A stretch of 21,776 nt of DNA from G020353235 sp964569555 (GTDB taxonomy: Bacteria; Chloroflexota; Dehalococcoidia; Dehalococcoidales; JAUYDJ01). Positions 14,897 to 21,439 of this stretch are shown piece after piece; position 1 is the first letter of the stretch, and each line of letters begins with the position of its first letter. Location: positions 1 through 21,776 of the forward strand of contig CAZMTT010000019.1 of NCBI GenBank assembly GCA_964569555.1, read 5' to 3'. The notes under the pieces are model-generated. The model saw only the letters and a program-made list of their open reading frames with translations. It searched no databases and was not told the origin of the DNA. The translations under genes were made by a program, and so were the position numbers.

Positions 14897-15649
14897 ATGG
14901 ATTACGAGCAGAAATCAGCCAAGCTGAAAAAAGTGCTCAAGCTGTCCGGTGAGCCGGTGGGGGTGAAATACACCAATAAACCGCCCAAGCAAAATTGTGA
15001 GGGATACTATCCGGTCTGCGGGGCGATACCGGGTGCGGCTCAGGGCAAGACCATTGTTTTGTCTAAAGAGACCTGCGCCTGCCCCGGCGGGGTCAGCCAC
15101 TTAGGCTTAGCCGATGAGGGGCGGGTAAGTGGCCAGATGCTGGTGGAGGGGGAGAAGCTGTGGGCGAACCTGACCGCCTTTCACCGCTCGGCGACGGCTA
15201 CCCGGAAGATAGCCGAGCCTCCCTTTGGTCTGGCCGAAAATGTCGTCTTTTACCCCTTAAAGGAGAGCACCGATGAGCCTGACCTCATAATCTTGCTGGT
15301 GAATGCGGAGCAGGCCTGCCGTCTGGTTACCCTGGGCCAGTTCTGGGACGGCATACAGACCTCAGTAGAATTAAGGGGCTCGCTCTGCTGGAGCTCGGTA
15401 ACCTATCCCCTGGTTTCGGGAAACCTGAATGTTAGTCTGGGCGATACCAGCGCCCGCCGCATGGAGAAATGGGACCCCAATCTGATGGTAGTATCAGTTC
15501 CAGAGAGAAAGCTGGACGGTATCTTAACGGCGATGGACTTCTGCACGGCGGGGACGGCTGAGCCGGCTGAGTTTTTTGAAGAAATGGTAACCAAGATAAC
15601 CTCCCGAAAATATAAGCCGGCTGACCTCAGGCGGCAATTAAAAAAATAA
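14897..15649 (+). CDS. DUF169 family protein
   Basis: The protein has 250 residues, starting at ATG 14897. A strong GGAGGTGA (14884-14891) lies 5 bases upstream; an earlier TTG overlaps the previous gene and the Shine-Dalgarno. The segments EPVGVKYTNKPP, SKETCACPGGVSHLGL, VVFYPLKE and PDLIILLVNAEQACRLV are typical of DUF169 (COG2043), an uncharacterised archaeal/bacterial family. Several cysteines cluster in the first third (C33, C41, C61, C63 or nearby), which could bind metal. It lies 14 bases after the StnC-like gene and closes the plus-strand cluster, so it may be linked to that redox complex. No function is assigned. Confidence 0.82.
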   Translation: MDYEQKSAKLKKVLKLSGEPVGVKYTNKPPKQNCEGYYPVCGAIPGAAQGKTIVLSKETCACPGGVSHLGLADEGRVSGQMLVEGEKLWANLTAFHRSATATRKIAEPPFGLAENVVFYPLKESTDEPDLIILLVNAEQACRLVTLGQFWDGIQTSVELRGSLCWSSVTYPLVSGNLNVSLGDTSARRMEKWDPNLMVVSVPERKLDGILTAMDFCTAGTAEPAEFFEEMVTKITSRKYKPADLRRQLKK

Positions 15650-15681
15650 GCCGGGAACCCTGCCCGAGCCGGAGATGATAA

Positions 15682-16017
15682 CTACCGGATTCTTTTCCCC
15701 AGGGGAACGCTGCTATCGGGTTGAATCAGCACTACTTCGTTATTGTCTAGTACCACCCCCAATACCAGGACTTCAGACATAAAATCGGCAATCTGCCGCG
15801 GTGGAAAGTTGACTACGGCGACCGCCAGCCTGCCGGTCAGTTCATCTTTAGTGTAGCGCCGGGTAATTTGGGCGCTGGATTTCTTTGTGCCCAGAGGGCC
15901 AAAGTCTATCCAGAGTTTATAAGACGGCTTGCGCGCCGTGGGGAAATCCTCAACCTGGGCAATCTGGCCCACGCGCATGTCCACTTTTTCAAAATCAGCA
16001 TAGCTAATCTGGGTCAT
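15682..16017 (-). CDS. csaA: tRNA-binding domain protein CsaA
   Basis: The protein has 111 residues, the normal CsaA length. Signature segments: FEKVDMRVGQIAQVEDFP, ARKPSYKLWIDFGPLGTKKSSAQIT, and AVVNFPPRQIADFMSEVLVLGV. The OB-fold is the same as the tRNA-binding domain of MetRS and PheRS beta. CsaA is described as a secretion-related chaperone and tRNA-binding dimer. GGAGG lies 7 bases before the ATG. It converges on the DUF169 gene, with 32 bases between stops and no strong terminator there. Confidence 0.93.
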   Translation of the reverse strand: MTQISYADFEKVDMRVGQIAQVEDFPTARKPSYKLWIDFGPLGTKKSSAQITRRYTKDELTGRLAVAVVNFPPRQIADFMSEVLVLGVVLDNNEVVLIQPDSSVPLGKRIR

Positions 16018-16382
16018 GGTGTTGCCTCCTTACCTGATAGAGCGGGCGAATACTGCCGTCTGGCTCAAATCTATCCCCATTTAGGCTGACCAGTTGAATT
16101 CTAGCATCTATGTCAGCAGTTGTGAAGGCTAATATCTCTGCTTAGCTCTTACCAGCTCGATTGTTTTCCTTCATTCTTTCCCAACCTGGTTCAAATAAGG
16201 CGCAATACCCATTGACATATTGAGTTTAGCTGTATACAATTCGCAATCACAAGCCATTATGTAAATGGGCAAATAGAACAGTTTCTGAGCACGATTGGTT
16301 TCGTGGGAAGGAGGTGTTAGTGTAGTTTCAACCGGTTTTTCCGGTTTGGTGGGATAAATTATTAAGAAAGGAGGGATAGTCA
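16018..16382. other. Intergenic region between csaA and the symporter
   Basis: No convincing gene is seen. The left part holds the csaA ribosome-binding site. The right part holds the symporter promoter (16212-16240) and its roughly 135-base leader. The leader contains a small hairpin, AACCGG (16330-16335) / CCGGTT (16341-16346) with a 5-base T loop, and then the Shine-Dalgarno at 16367-16375. A minus-strand open frame across it has no family resemblance and was rejected. Confidence 0.5.
16212..16240 (+). promoter_or_regulatory. Promoter of the NSS symporter gene
   Basis: A perfect TTGACA (16212-16217), a 17-base spacer and TACAAT (16235-16240) form a near-consensus sigma70-type promoter. 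The start point would be near 16247, leaving a leader of about 135 bases before the GTG start. Confidence 0.65.
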
Positions 16383-17903
16383 GTGGCGAAAGCAGCAATA
16401 AGAGAGAGATGGTCTAGCCGATCCTTATTTGTCTTTGCTGCCATTGGCTCCGCTATCGGCCTGGGTAATGTGTGGCGCTTCCCCTACCTGACCTATGAAT
16501 ACGGTGGCGCTGCCTTTCTGATAGCGTGGATTATCGGCCTTATTATAATGGGCGTTCCCTGGATGGTGCTGGAATTTGGCATGGGGCGTTTCTTCCAGAA
16601 GAGTGCCCCCGGCATCTTTGAAGGTATTGGCAAGAAGTGGGAATGGCTCGGCTGGTGGCCGGTTTTTGTTGCCTTTCTCATCGTCAGCTACTATACGGTG
16701 GTAATGGCCTGGGCCCTCCGTTATGTGATTAGCTCCTTTACCGTTGCCTGGGGTGTAGGCCAGGCTGGAGCTGAGGGAGCCGTACCATACTATCTGGAAA
16801 AGGTGCTCAACCTCTCTGATGGAGCCGGCGTGCTTGGTGGCCTGCAGTGGCCAATAGTATTATTCCTGGCTTTTACCTGGGTAGTGATATTCTTGATAGT
16901 GTTTAAAGGAGCCGGTGTTATCGGCAAGGTGGCGGTATGGACGGTAACCATTCCCTGGGCATTACTGGTCGTCCTGCTGATTAGAGGTCTGACTCTACCT
17001 GGGGCGGTCACTGGGCTTGAGTATTACCTCAGCCCGGACTTTAGCCAATTAACCAATGTAGAGGTGTGGTTCGCTGCCTTCAGTCAGATCGCCTTTACCC
17101 TCTCCCTGGGTATGGCCGGGATGTTTGCCTACGGCAGCTTTGTTGCCAAGAAGGCGGATATAACCAATAACGCCTTCATCACCTCGTTTGCCAACTGCGC
17201 CACCAGTTTCTTTGCCGGTTTTGCCGTATTCAGCACGGTTGGCTTCATGACGCAGGCCCTGGCCGTTCCGATTGCGGACGTCGCCAGCGGTTCATCGATA
17301 GGTATGTCTTTCATGACCTATCCGGTGGCAATATCCATGATGCCAACGGCTAATGCCCTTATCGGTGTCCTCTTCTTCGTGTGCCTGTTCTTCCTGGGCA
17401 TTGATTCGGCATTCTTCCTTGCCTACGGTGGCGTAATCGCACCGGTTATGGACAAATTTGGCATGAGCCGGGTAAAAGCCACTACCTGGGTTTGTGTGGT
17501 CGCCTTCTTAGTCGGACTGATTTACACCACTCAGGGTGGCCTTTACTGGGTGGACATGGTGGACAGGACAGCGGCCTTCTATGGCTTGCTGATAACCGGT
17601 GCCCTGGCCTGTCTTGTGGTTGGCTGGGGATTTGGGGTAGCCAAGCTCAGGGAGCATGTGAATGAGACCTCGGATATCAAAGTTGGCGCCTGGTTTGATT
17701 GGCTGATTAAGATTGTCGTGCCCGCAGGCCTGTTCTTTGTGGTCATTGTGGGAGGCTTCAAAGAGGATATCCCCGCCGCCTACGGGGGATATACGGTGGG
17801 CGCGCTAAGTGGCTCTCACATTATCTGGATTATACTCGGTGTAACTTTGGTACTGAGCTTTGTGTTCCAAGCGATTAAGACCAAGGGGGTGAGCGGGGAA
17901 TGA
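16383..17903 (+). CDS. Neurotransmitter:sodium symporter (NSS/SNF) family transporter, MetP-like
   Basis: The 506-residue membrane protein has about 11-12 hydrophobic segments. The unwound TM1 signature GSAIGLGNVWRFPYL (22-36) provides the Na+ and substrate sites of this family, followed by the TM2 region VPWMVLEFGMGRFFQ. NSS proteins import amino acids with Na+. The substrate is not readable with certainty, but the overlapping MetS-like small gene points to the methionine/alanine-type MetP group. The start is GTG at 16383, with AAAGGAGGG (16367-16375) 7 bases upstream. The stop overlaps the next ATG by 4 bases. Confidence 0.93.
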   Translation: MAKAAIRERWSSRSLFVFAAIGSAIGLGNVWRFPYLTYEYGGAAFLIAWIIGLIIMGVPWMVLEFGMGRFFQKSAPGIFEGIGKKWEWLGWWPVFVAFLIVSYYTVVMAWALRYVISSFTVAWGVGQAGAEGAVPYYLEKVLNLSDGAGVLGGLQWPIVLFLAFTWVVIFLIVFKGAGVIGKVAVWTVTIPWALLVVLLIRGLTLPGAVTGLEYYLSPDFSQLTNVEVWFAAFSQIAFTLSLGMAGMFAYGSFVAKKADITNNAFITSFANCATSFFAGFAVFSTVGFMTQALAVPIADVASGSSIGMSFMTYPVAISMMPTANALIGVLFFVCLFFLGIDSAFFLAYGGVIAPVMDKFGMSRVKATTWVCVVAFLVGLIYTTQGGLYWVDMVDRTAAFYGLLITGALACLVVGWGFGVAKLREHVNETSDIKVGAWFDWLIKIVVPAGLFFVVIVGGFKEDIPAAYGGYTVGALSGSHIIWIILGVTLVLSFVFQAIKTKGVSGE

Positions 17904-18007
17904 GTGCAGCAGCAATATTGACCACTGTTATAATGTGGCTCATCTTCATTGCCGGGTTTGCCTTTTGTTTCTCCCGCATCGGCAAAGGCGGTAAGTGGGA
18001 AGACTAG
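17900..18007 (+). CDS. MetS-like small subunit of the NSS transporter (35 residues)
   Basis: The ATG at 17900 overlaps the symporter stop (ATGA), and the frame ends at TAG 18005-18007. The 35-residue product has one membrane helix (AAAILTTVIMWLIFIAGFAF) followed by a short basic tail, RIGKGGKWED. This size, position and layout match the methionine/alanine import NSS small subunit (MetS), which is required by MetP in Corynebacterium. It is followed directly by a strong terminator, so the two genes form a closed two-gene operon. Confidence 0.82.
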   Translation: MSAAAILTTVIMWLIFIAGFAFCFSRIGKGGKWED

Positions 18008-18032
18008 AGCCAAACAGTAGCCAAGAGTAAGC

Positions 18033-18066
18033 ACTAAAGCCGCTCTTAGGAGCGGCTTTAGTTTTG
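18033..18066 (+). terminator. Rho-independent terminator after the symporter operon
   Basis: The perfect 13-bp stem ACTAAAGCCGCTC (18033-18045) / GAGCGGCTTTAGT (18050-18062) has a TTAG loop and is followed by a short T run (18062-18065). It lies 25 bases after the small-subunit stop and just before the converging PEBP gene. Confidence 0.88.
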
Positions 18067-18072
18067 GTCAGA

Positions 18073-18654
18073 TTAGCGCTGGTACAGGCCGGTGAGCCGG
18101 CCCTGCGCCAGGATGTGCCCTGACATGACGCTGAAGAGCTCACTTCTTGATGCCCCCGCCTTCAAGTCCAGGGTCTGGTCCAGGGCGTAGACGGTGAATT
18201 GATAGCGGTGGGGGCGGCCGGGGGGCGGGCAGGGGCCACCGTAGCCGGCTCTGCCGAAATCGGTCTTTCCCTGCCGGGCCCCGCTGGGGAGTTCGGCTTG
18301 AGTCGGCATTGCCTCGGCTAACTCAGTGGTCTGCGGGGGGAGGTTGAACAGGGCCCAGTGGGTGAAGACACCACCGGGGGCATCGGGGTCATCCCCGATG
18401 AGGGCTATCGATTTAGTCCCCGCCGGGGGTTCGCTCCAGTTAAGCGGCGGCGAAATATCCTGTCCCTCGCAGGTATACCTGGCCGGTATTTTGGCTCCCT
18501 CCTGGAATGCGGAACTGGACACAGTTAGGGTCATCTCTACCTCCTCTGCCGGTGCCGGTTCCTGGTGCTGACAGCCCGCCAGCAAAGCGGCCAGCATACA
18601 GCATACGGTCAAAGACAGAATTACCGGGTACCGGCGGTATCGCTTGGCCTTCAT
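18073..18654 (-). CDS. YbhB/YbcL family (PEBP-like) protein, predicted lipoprotein
   Basis: The protein has 193 residues. The basic N-terminus and hydrophobic helix end in a lipobox LAGC (C28), so it is probably membrane-anchored outside the cytoplasm. The PEBP core is clear: ARYTCEGQDISPPLNWSEPP, DDPDAPGGVFTHWALFNLPP, and YGGPCPPPGRPHRYQFTVYALD. These carry the Asp, His and Pro-His residues of the anion-binding pocket. Bacterial members resemble Raf kinase inhibitor proteins, but their role is mostly unknown. A GGAAGG sequence lies about 12 bases before the ATG. It converges on the symporter operon. Confidence 0.92.
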   Translation of the reverse strand: MKAKRYRRYPVILSLTVCCMLAALLAGCQHQEPAPAEEVEMTLTVSSSAFQEGAKIPARYTCEGQDISPPLNWSEPPAGTKSIALIGDDPDAPGGVFTHWALFNLPPQTTELAEAMPTQAELPSGARQGKTDFGRAGYGGPCPPPGRPHRYQFTVYALDQTLDLKAGASRSELFSVMSGHILAQGRLTGLYQR

Positions 18655-18861
18655 GGCAGGCTGACCTTCCCCGAATTATAGCTAAATCGTAGTCCAGACG
18701 GGTCGCATTGTCAATTTGGCAAAATTTTTGGTTTCAAGCTTGGGATTGAGAGAAATTGAGCTACGACTCTTTAGAGAGAGAATAATCAAGGTTAGGGGGG
18801 TAACCCCAACCGCCCTCAACAAGGTTGATAGGCAGGCCGGTTGGGCATATAGTTATTGCCA

Positions 18862-19101
18862 ATGGAAATCCTGGACCCATTGGCTCGTGACTTCATTCTT
18901 TTCTGTGTCCACCGTCAGGGCAGGGAGTGGCCCGCTCTCTATGATGAGATGTGCTGGGTGGCGGGGCGTCGTTTATTCCGGGGGCTGGGCTATAACGAGC
19001 TAAAAAACCGGGGTCTGTCCCTCAGTCTCACCAAAATAGAGGACACGGTCAGGTTGATAGACATGGTCACCGCTCAGCAGATGGGTGACGCGGAAGCCTG
19101 A
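18862..19101 (+). CDS. Small hypothetical protein (79 residues)
   Basis: Starting at ATG 18862, this encodes 79 residues without membrane segments. Recognisable blocks are LDPLARDFILFCVHRQG, WPALYDEMCWVAGRRLFRGL and YNELKNRGLSLSLTKIEDT. The composition is coding-like and looks like a small helical protein. I do not recognise a named family, though it has the look of a conserved lineage-specific protein. No clear Shine-Dalgarno precedes the ATG, and a TTG two codons upstream is an alternative start. The upstream stretch 18655-18861 has no gene that I can support. Confidence 0.55.
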   Translation: MEILDPLARDFILFCVHRQGREWPALYDEMCWVAGRRLFRGLGYNELKNRGLSLSLTKIEDTVRLIDMVTAQQMGDAEA

Positions 19102-19265
19102 ATTCGGCCTCTTCGGTAGTATCCAGTCAGCCACTGGTGAGTCTTGCCCCGGCGCTTGCCTTTAATCAGGTAAAGGGCGGGCAATTATTTGACAAGCGGA
19201 GTTCCCTCGGCTTACCTTAAAGGCGATAAACTTTGCCGCCAACATACTTAAGGAGAGTGATTCCG

Positions 19266-20408
19266 ATGAAAAGTAAACTGAGTTACGTCATACTTGCCCT
19301 GTTACTGCTGGTGAGCCTGGGTCTGTCTTTCGGGACGGGTTACGCCATGGGGAGTGAAGCCTCACCCAGCTCGGGTGAGGGCCTCGATGTGGTCGGGCAA
19401 GCCTGGGGCATTATCTTTGATGAGTACGTGGACCGGGACCAGCTCGATACCGGTGAAATGAGTCAGGCGGCAATTGAGGGTATGGTGGCGGCAATTGATG
19501 ACCCCTATACGGCATACCTGGATGCGGAGACCTACCAGTTGAGCTCGACCAGTCTGGAAGGGGGGTTCAGCGGTATCGGTGCTGAGGTGGCGGTCAGGGA
19601 AGGTTATCTGACCATTATTGCTCCCTTCCCCGGCACCCCCGCCGCTGAGGCTGGTATCAAGGCGGGCGATATTATTATCCAAATCGATGGTCAACCGGCC
19701 GCCGGAATGAGCCTGATGGAAGCGGTGCTTAAAATCCGCGGACCGGAGGGGACCAAGGTCAGACTCCTCGTCCGGCACCAGGGTGAAGTTGGGCCGGTGG
19801 AAATGGAAATAACTAGGGCGGAAATTAAGGTGCCCAGCGTCTTCTTTGAGATGAGGGGCGAAATCGCCTATCTTAATATCACCCACTTTTCGCAGCGCAC
19901 TGGTGATGAGCTCTCCCCGGCGCTGGAGGGCATAGTTGCTGGGGGGGCGAAGGGCGTTGTCCTTGACCTGCGCAGCAACCCCGGGGGCAACCTGGGCGCC
20001 GTGATTGATACCACCAGTTGCTTCTTGAGTGAGGGCATTGTGCTTATGGTGGTGGATAATACCGGGGAGCAAACCGCTCTTGAAGTCAGGGCGGACAAAG
20101 AGGTTATTGACCTGCCCATGGTGGTTCTGGTAGATAATTATAGCGCCAGTGGCAGCGAGGTGCTGGCGGGCGCCCTGCAGGACTACGGGCGAGCGACCAT
20201 TGCCGGCCGCCAGACCTATGGCAAGGGCAGTGTAAATATCCTGCACCGGCTGAAAGACGGCTCCGGGTTGTATATCACCACCGCTCGCTGGCTCACCCCC
20301 AGCGGCCGTCAGATAGAGGGTGAGGGCCTGTCTCCCGACTATGAGCTTGAGCTTAGCGGTGAGGATGCCATTAAGTGGGCGATTAATTATCTGGCAGAGC
20401 AAGAGTAG
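19266..20408 (+). CDS. S41 family C-terminal processing protease (CtpA/Tsp-like)
   Basis: ATG at 19266 is preferred, giving 380 residues. AAGGAG (19250-19255) lies 10 bases upstream; an earlier TTG would span that site. The N-terminus has a signal anchor (SYVILALLLLVSLGLSFGTGY). A PDZ domain lies around 95-185 (FSGIGAEV, AEAGIKAGDIIIQIDGQP). The S41 core follows with VVLDLRSNPGG, NYSASGSEVLAGALQDYG (catalytic S295) and TYGKGSV (catalytic K320). The usual Gln four residues after the Lys is N324 here. It probably cuts envelope proteins near their C-termini outside the membrane. A possible promoter TTGACA lies at about 19188-19194. Confidence 0.92.
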   Translation: MKSKLSYVILALLLLVSLGLSFGTGYAMGSEASPSSGEGLDVVGQAWGIIFDEYVDRDQLDTGEMSQAAIEGMVAAIDDPYTAYLDAETYQLSSTSLEGGFSGIGAEVAVREGYLTIIAPFPGTPAAEAGIKAGDIIIQIDGQPAAGMSLMEAVLKIRGPEGTKVRLLVRHQGEVGPVEMEITRAEIKVPSVFFEMRGEIAYLNITHFSQRTGDELSPALEGIVAGGAKGVVLDLRSNPGGNLGAVIDTTSCFLSEGIVLMVVDNTGEQTALEVRADKEVIDLPMVVLVDNYSASGSEVLAGALQDYGRATIAGRQTYGKGSVNILHRLKDGSGLYITTARWLTPSGRQIEGEGLSPDYELELSGEDAIKWAINYLAEQE

Positions 20409-20425
20409 ATTAAAGGGCTTTAATC
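20408..20425 (+). promoter_or_regulatory. Inverted repeat hiding the ribosome-binding site of the membrane protein
   Basis: GATTAAAG (20408-20415) and CTTTAATC (20418-20425) are perfectly complementary and separated by two bases. A real hairpin would have a 7-bp stem with a GGGC loop. The repeat begins at the last base of the ctpA stop and ends just before the next TTG start. No T run follows, so it is not a terminator. Confidence 0.5.
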
Positions 20426-20845
20426 TTGGGCGATACGAAGTATTTGCGGCTCAGAATATGGTTTCTGGTAGTCCTTACCCTGTCGCTGGGGGCGGTGGTT
20501 ATCCGTTTAATCTGGGAGCTTACCCTGTCCACATCACCGCCCAGCCTGTGGGTAGTGTTTCTGGTGATACTGACCATCGTGGGCATCTATGCCCTTAGCC
20601 TCTATCTGCTTATCTCACCCAGCCTGAAGAAGCTGAAGAGCCGGCTGGTCGGGGTGTGGATAATCGCCATATTTACCGTTGGTCTTCTGGGCACCCTCTG
20701 GCATTACATCCGCTTCGTGCCCTCACCGGAGGCGTGGGCACCCCTCAGCGTGGCAATTGCCACCATGCTCACTCTGGCGGCGCTTGGTGGCTATATACTG
20801 GTCATCTGGGTCATCTGGGCGCTATGGAAGGGCAAGCTCGGCTGA
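20426..20845 (+). CDS. Small four-helix membrane protein of unknown function
   Basis: The protein has 139 residues, with four predicted membrane helices: RIWFLVVLTLSLGAVVI, LWVVFLVILTIVGIYALSLY, VGVWIIAIFTVGLLGTLW and LSVAIATMLTLAALGGYILV. I recognise no family. The start is TTG at 20426, only 17 bases after the ctpA stop. Its likely Shine-Dalgarno (AAAGGG, 20412-20417) lies inside a perfect inverted repeat, so translation is probably coupled to ctpA. A role with the protease in the envelope is only suggested by position. Confidence 0.65.
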   Translation: MGDTKYLRLRIWFLVVLTLSLGAVVIRLIWELTLSTSPPSLWVVFLVILTIVGIYALSLYLLISPSLKKLKSRLVGVWIIAIFTVGLLGTLWHYIRFVPSPEAWAPLSVAIATMLTLAALGGYILVIWVIWALWKGKLG

Positions 20846-20875
20846 CAGCCGAAGAATAATTTTTAACTTTTCTGG

Positions 20876-20904
20876 TAGACAGAAGCCGGGCGGAAGGCTA
20901 TAAT
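20876..20904 (+). promoter_or_regulatory. Promoter of hpt, likely leaderless
   Basis: TAGACA (20876-20881), a 17-base spacer and a perfect TATAAT (20899-20904) form a strong promoter. Transcription would begin near 20911, directly at the GTG ATG start codons (20912-20917). The only purine run (GGAAGG) lies within the spacer and would not be transcribed. Confidence 0.65.
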
Positions 20905-20911
20905 TTTAGCG

Positions 20912-21439
20912 GTGATGAGTTCTGAACCTGAACCCCGCATTCTTATCAGCCGTAAAGAGATAGCAACCGCAGTTGAGAAACTGGCGGCTGAAATCACCAG
21001 AGATTACCTCGGTAAGTATCCCCTTTTGGTCGGCATTCTGAAGGGCTCGTTTATGTTTATGGCTGACCTGATTCGGCACCTCGCCTTCCCCCTGGAAATA
21101 GACTTCGTCCGCCTGTCCAGCTATGGTGGCACCCGGAGTTCGGGTAAAGTCAGCCAGGTGCAGGGGCTGCTTACCCCGGTCAAAGGCCGGGACGTTTTGC
21201 TTATTGAGGACATCGTGGATACCGGTCTGACCACCGGTTTTATTTTAGATTATCTGCGTAAGCAGACGCCGGGCTCACTCAAGCTCTGTGCCCTGGCTGA
21301 TAAACCGGCGCGACGGCACCAACCGGTTGTCATTGACTATCTCGGTTTCACCGTGCCCAACCAGTTTCTGGTGGGCTATGGCCTGGACCTGGATGAGAAA
21401 TACCGCAATCTGCCTGATATCTGTGTCATGGAGGACTAG
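20912..21439 (+). CDS. hpt: Hypoxanthine(-guanine) phosphoribosyltransferase
   Basis: The protein has 175 residues from GTG 20912, or 174 from ATG 20915; both fit the leaderless promoter. Family motifs: LLVGILKGSFMFMADLIRHL, FVRLSSYGG, the PRPP-binding loop VLLIEDIVDTGLT, and the C-terminal FLVGYGLDLDEKYRNLPDI. It converts hypoxanthine or guanine plus PRPP to IMP or GMP. The stop overlaps the ade start by one base, pairing the two steps from adenine to IMP. Confidence 0.95.
   Translation: MMSSEPEPRILISRKEIATAVEKLAAEITRDYLGKYPLLVGILKGSFMFMADLIRHLAFPLEIDFVRLSSYGGTRSSGKVSQVQGLLTPVKGRDVLLIEDIVDTGLTTGFILDYLRKQTPGSLKLCALADKPARRHQPVVIDYLGFTVPNQFLVGYGLDLDEKYRNLPDICVMED

Noticed and set aside
15650..15681. 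Bidirectional terminator between the DUF169 gene and csaA
   Set aside because: Only a four-base CGGG/CCCG stem is visible, with no T run on either strand.
16171..16398. 75-residue minus-strand frame across the csaA-symporter gap
   Set aside because: It runs through the symporter promoter, leader and Shine-Dalgarno, has low-complexity proline-rich sequence, and no ribosome-binding site of its own.
19159..19176. Terminator-like hairpin CCTTTA/TAAAGG between the small gene and the protease
   Set aside because: The stem is only six base pairs with weak pairing and no T run directly after it; too weak to call.
19362..20402. 346-residue open frame on the minus strand opposite the S41 protease
   Set aside because: The plus strand has clear PDZ and S41 catalytic motifs. 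The opposite frame has no family resemblance and is explained by high GC and codon bias.
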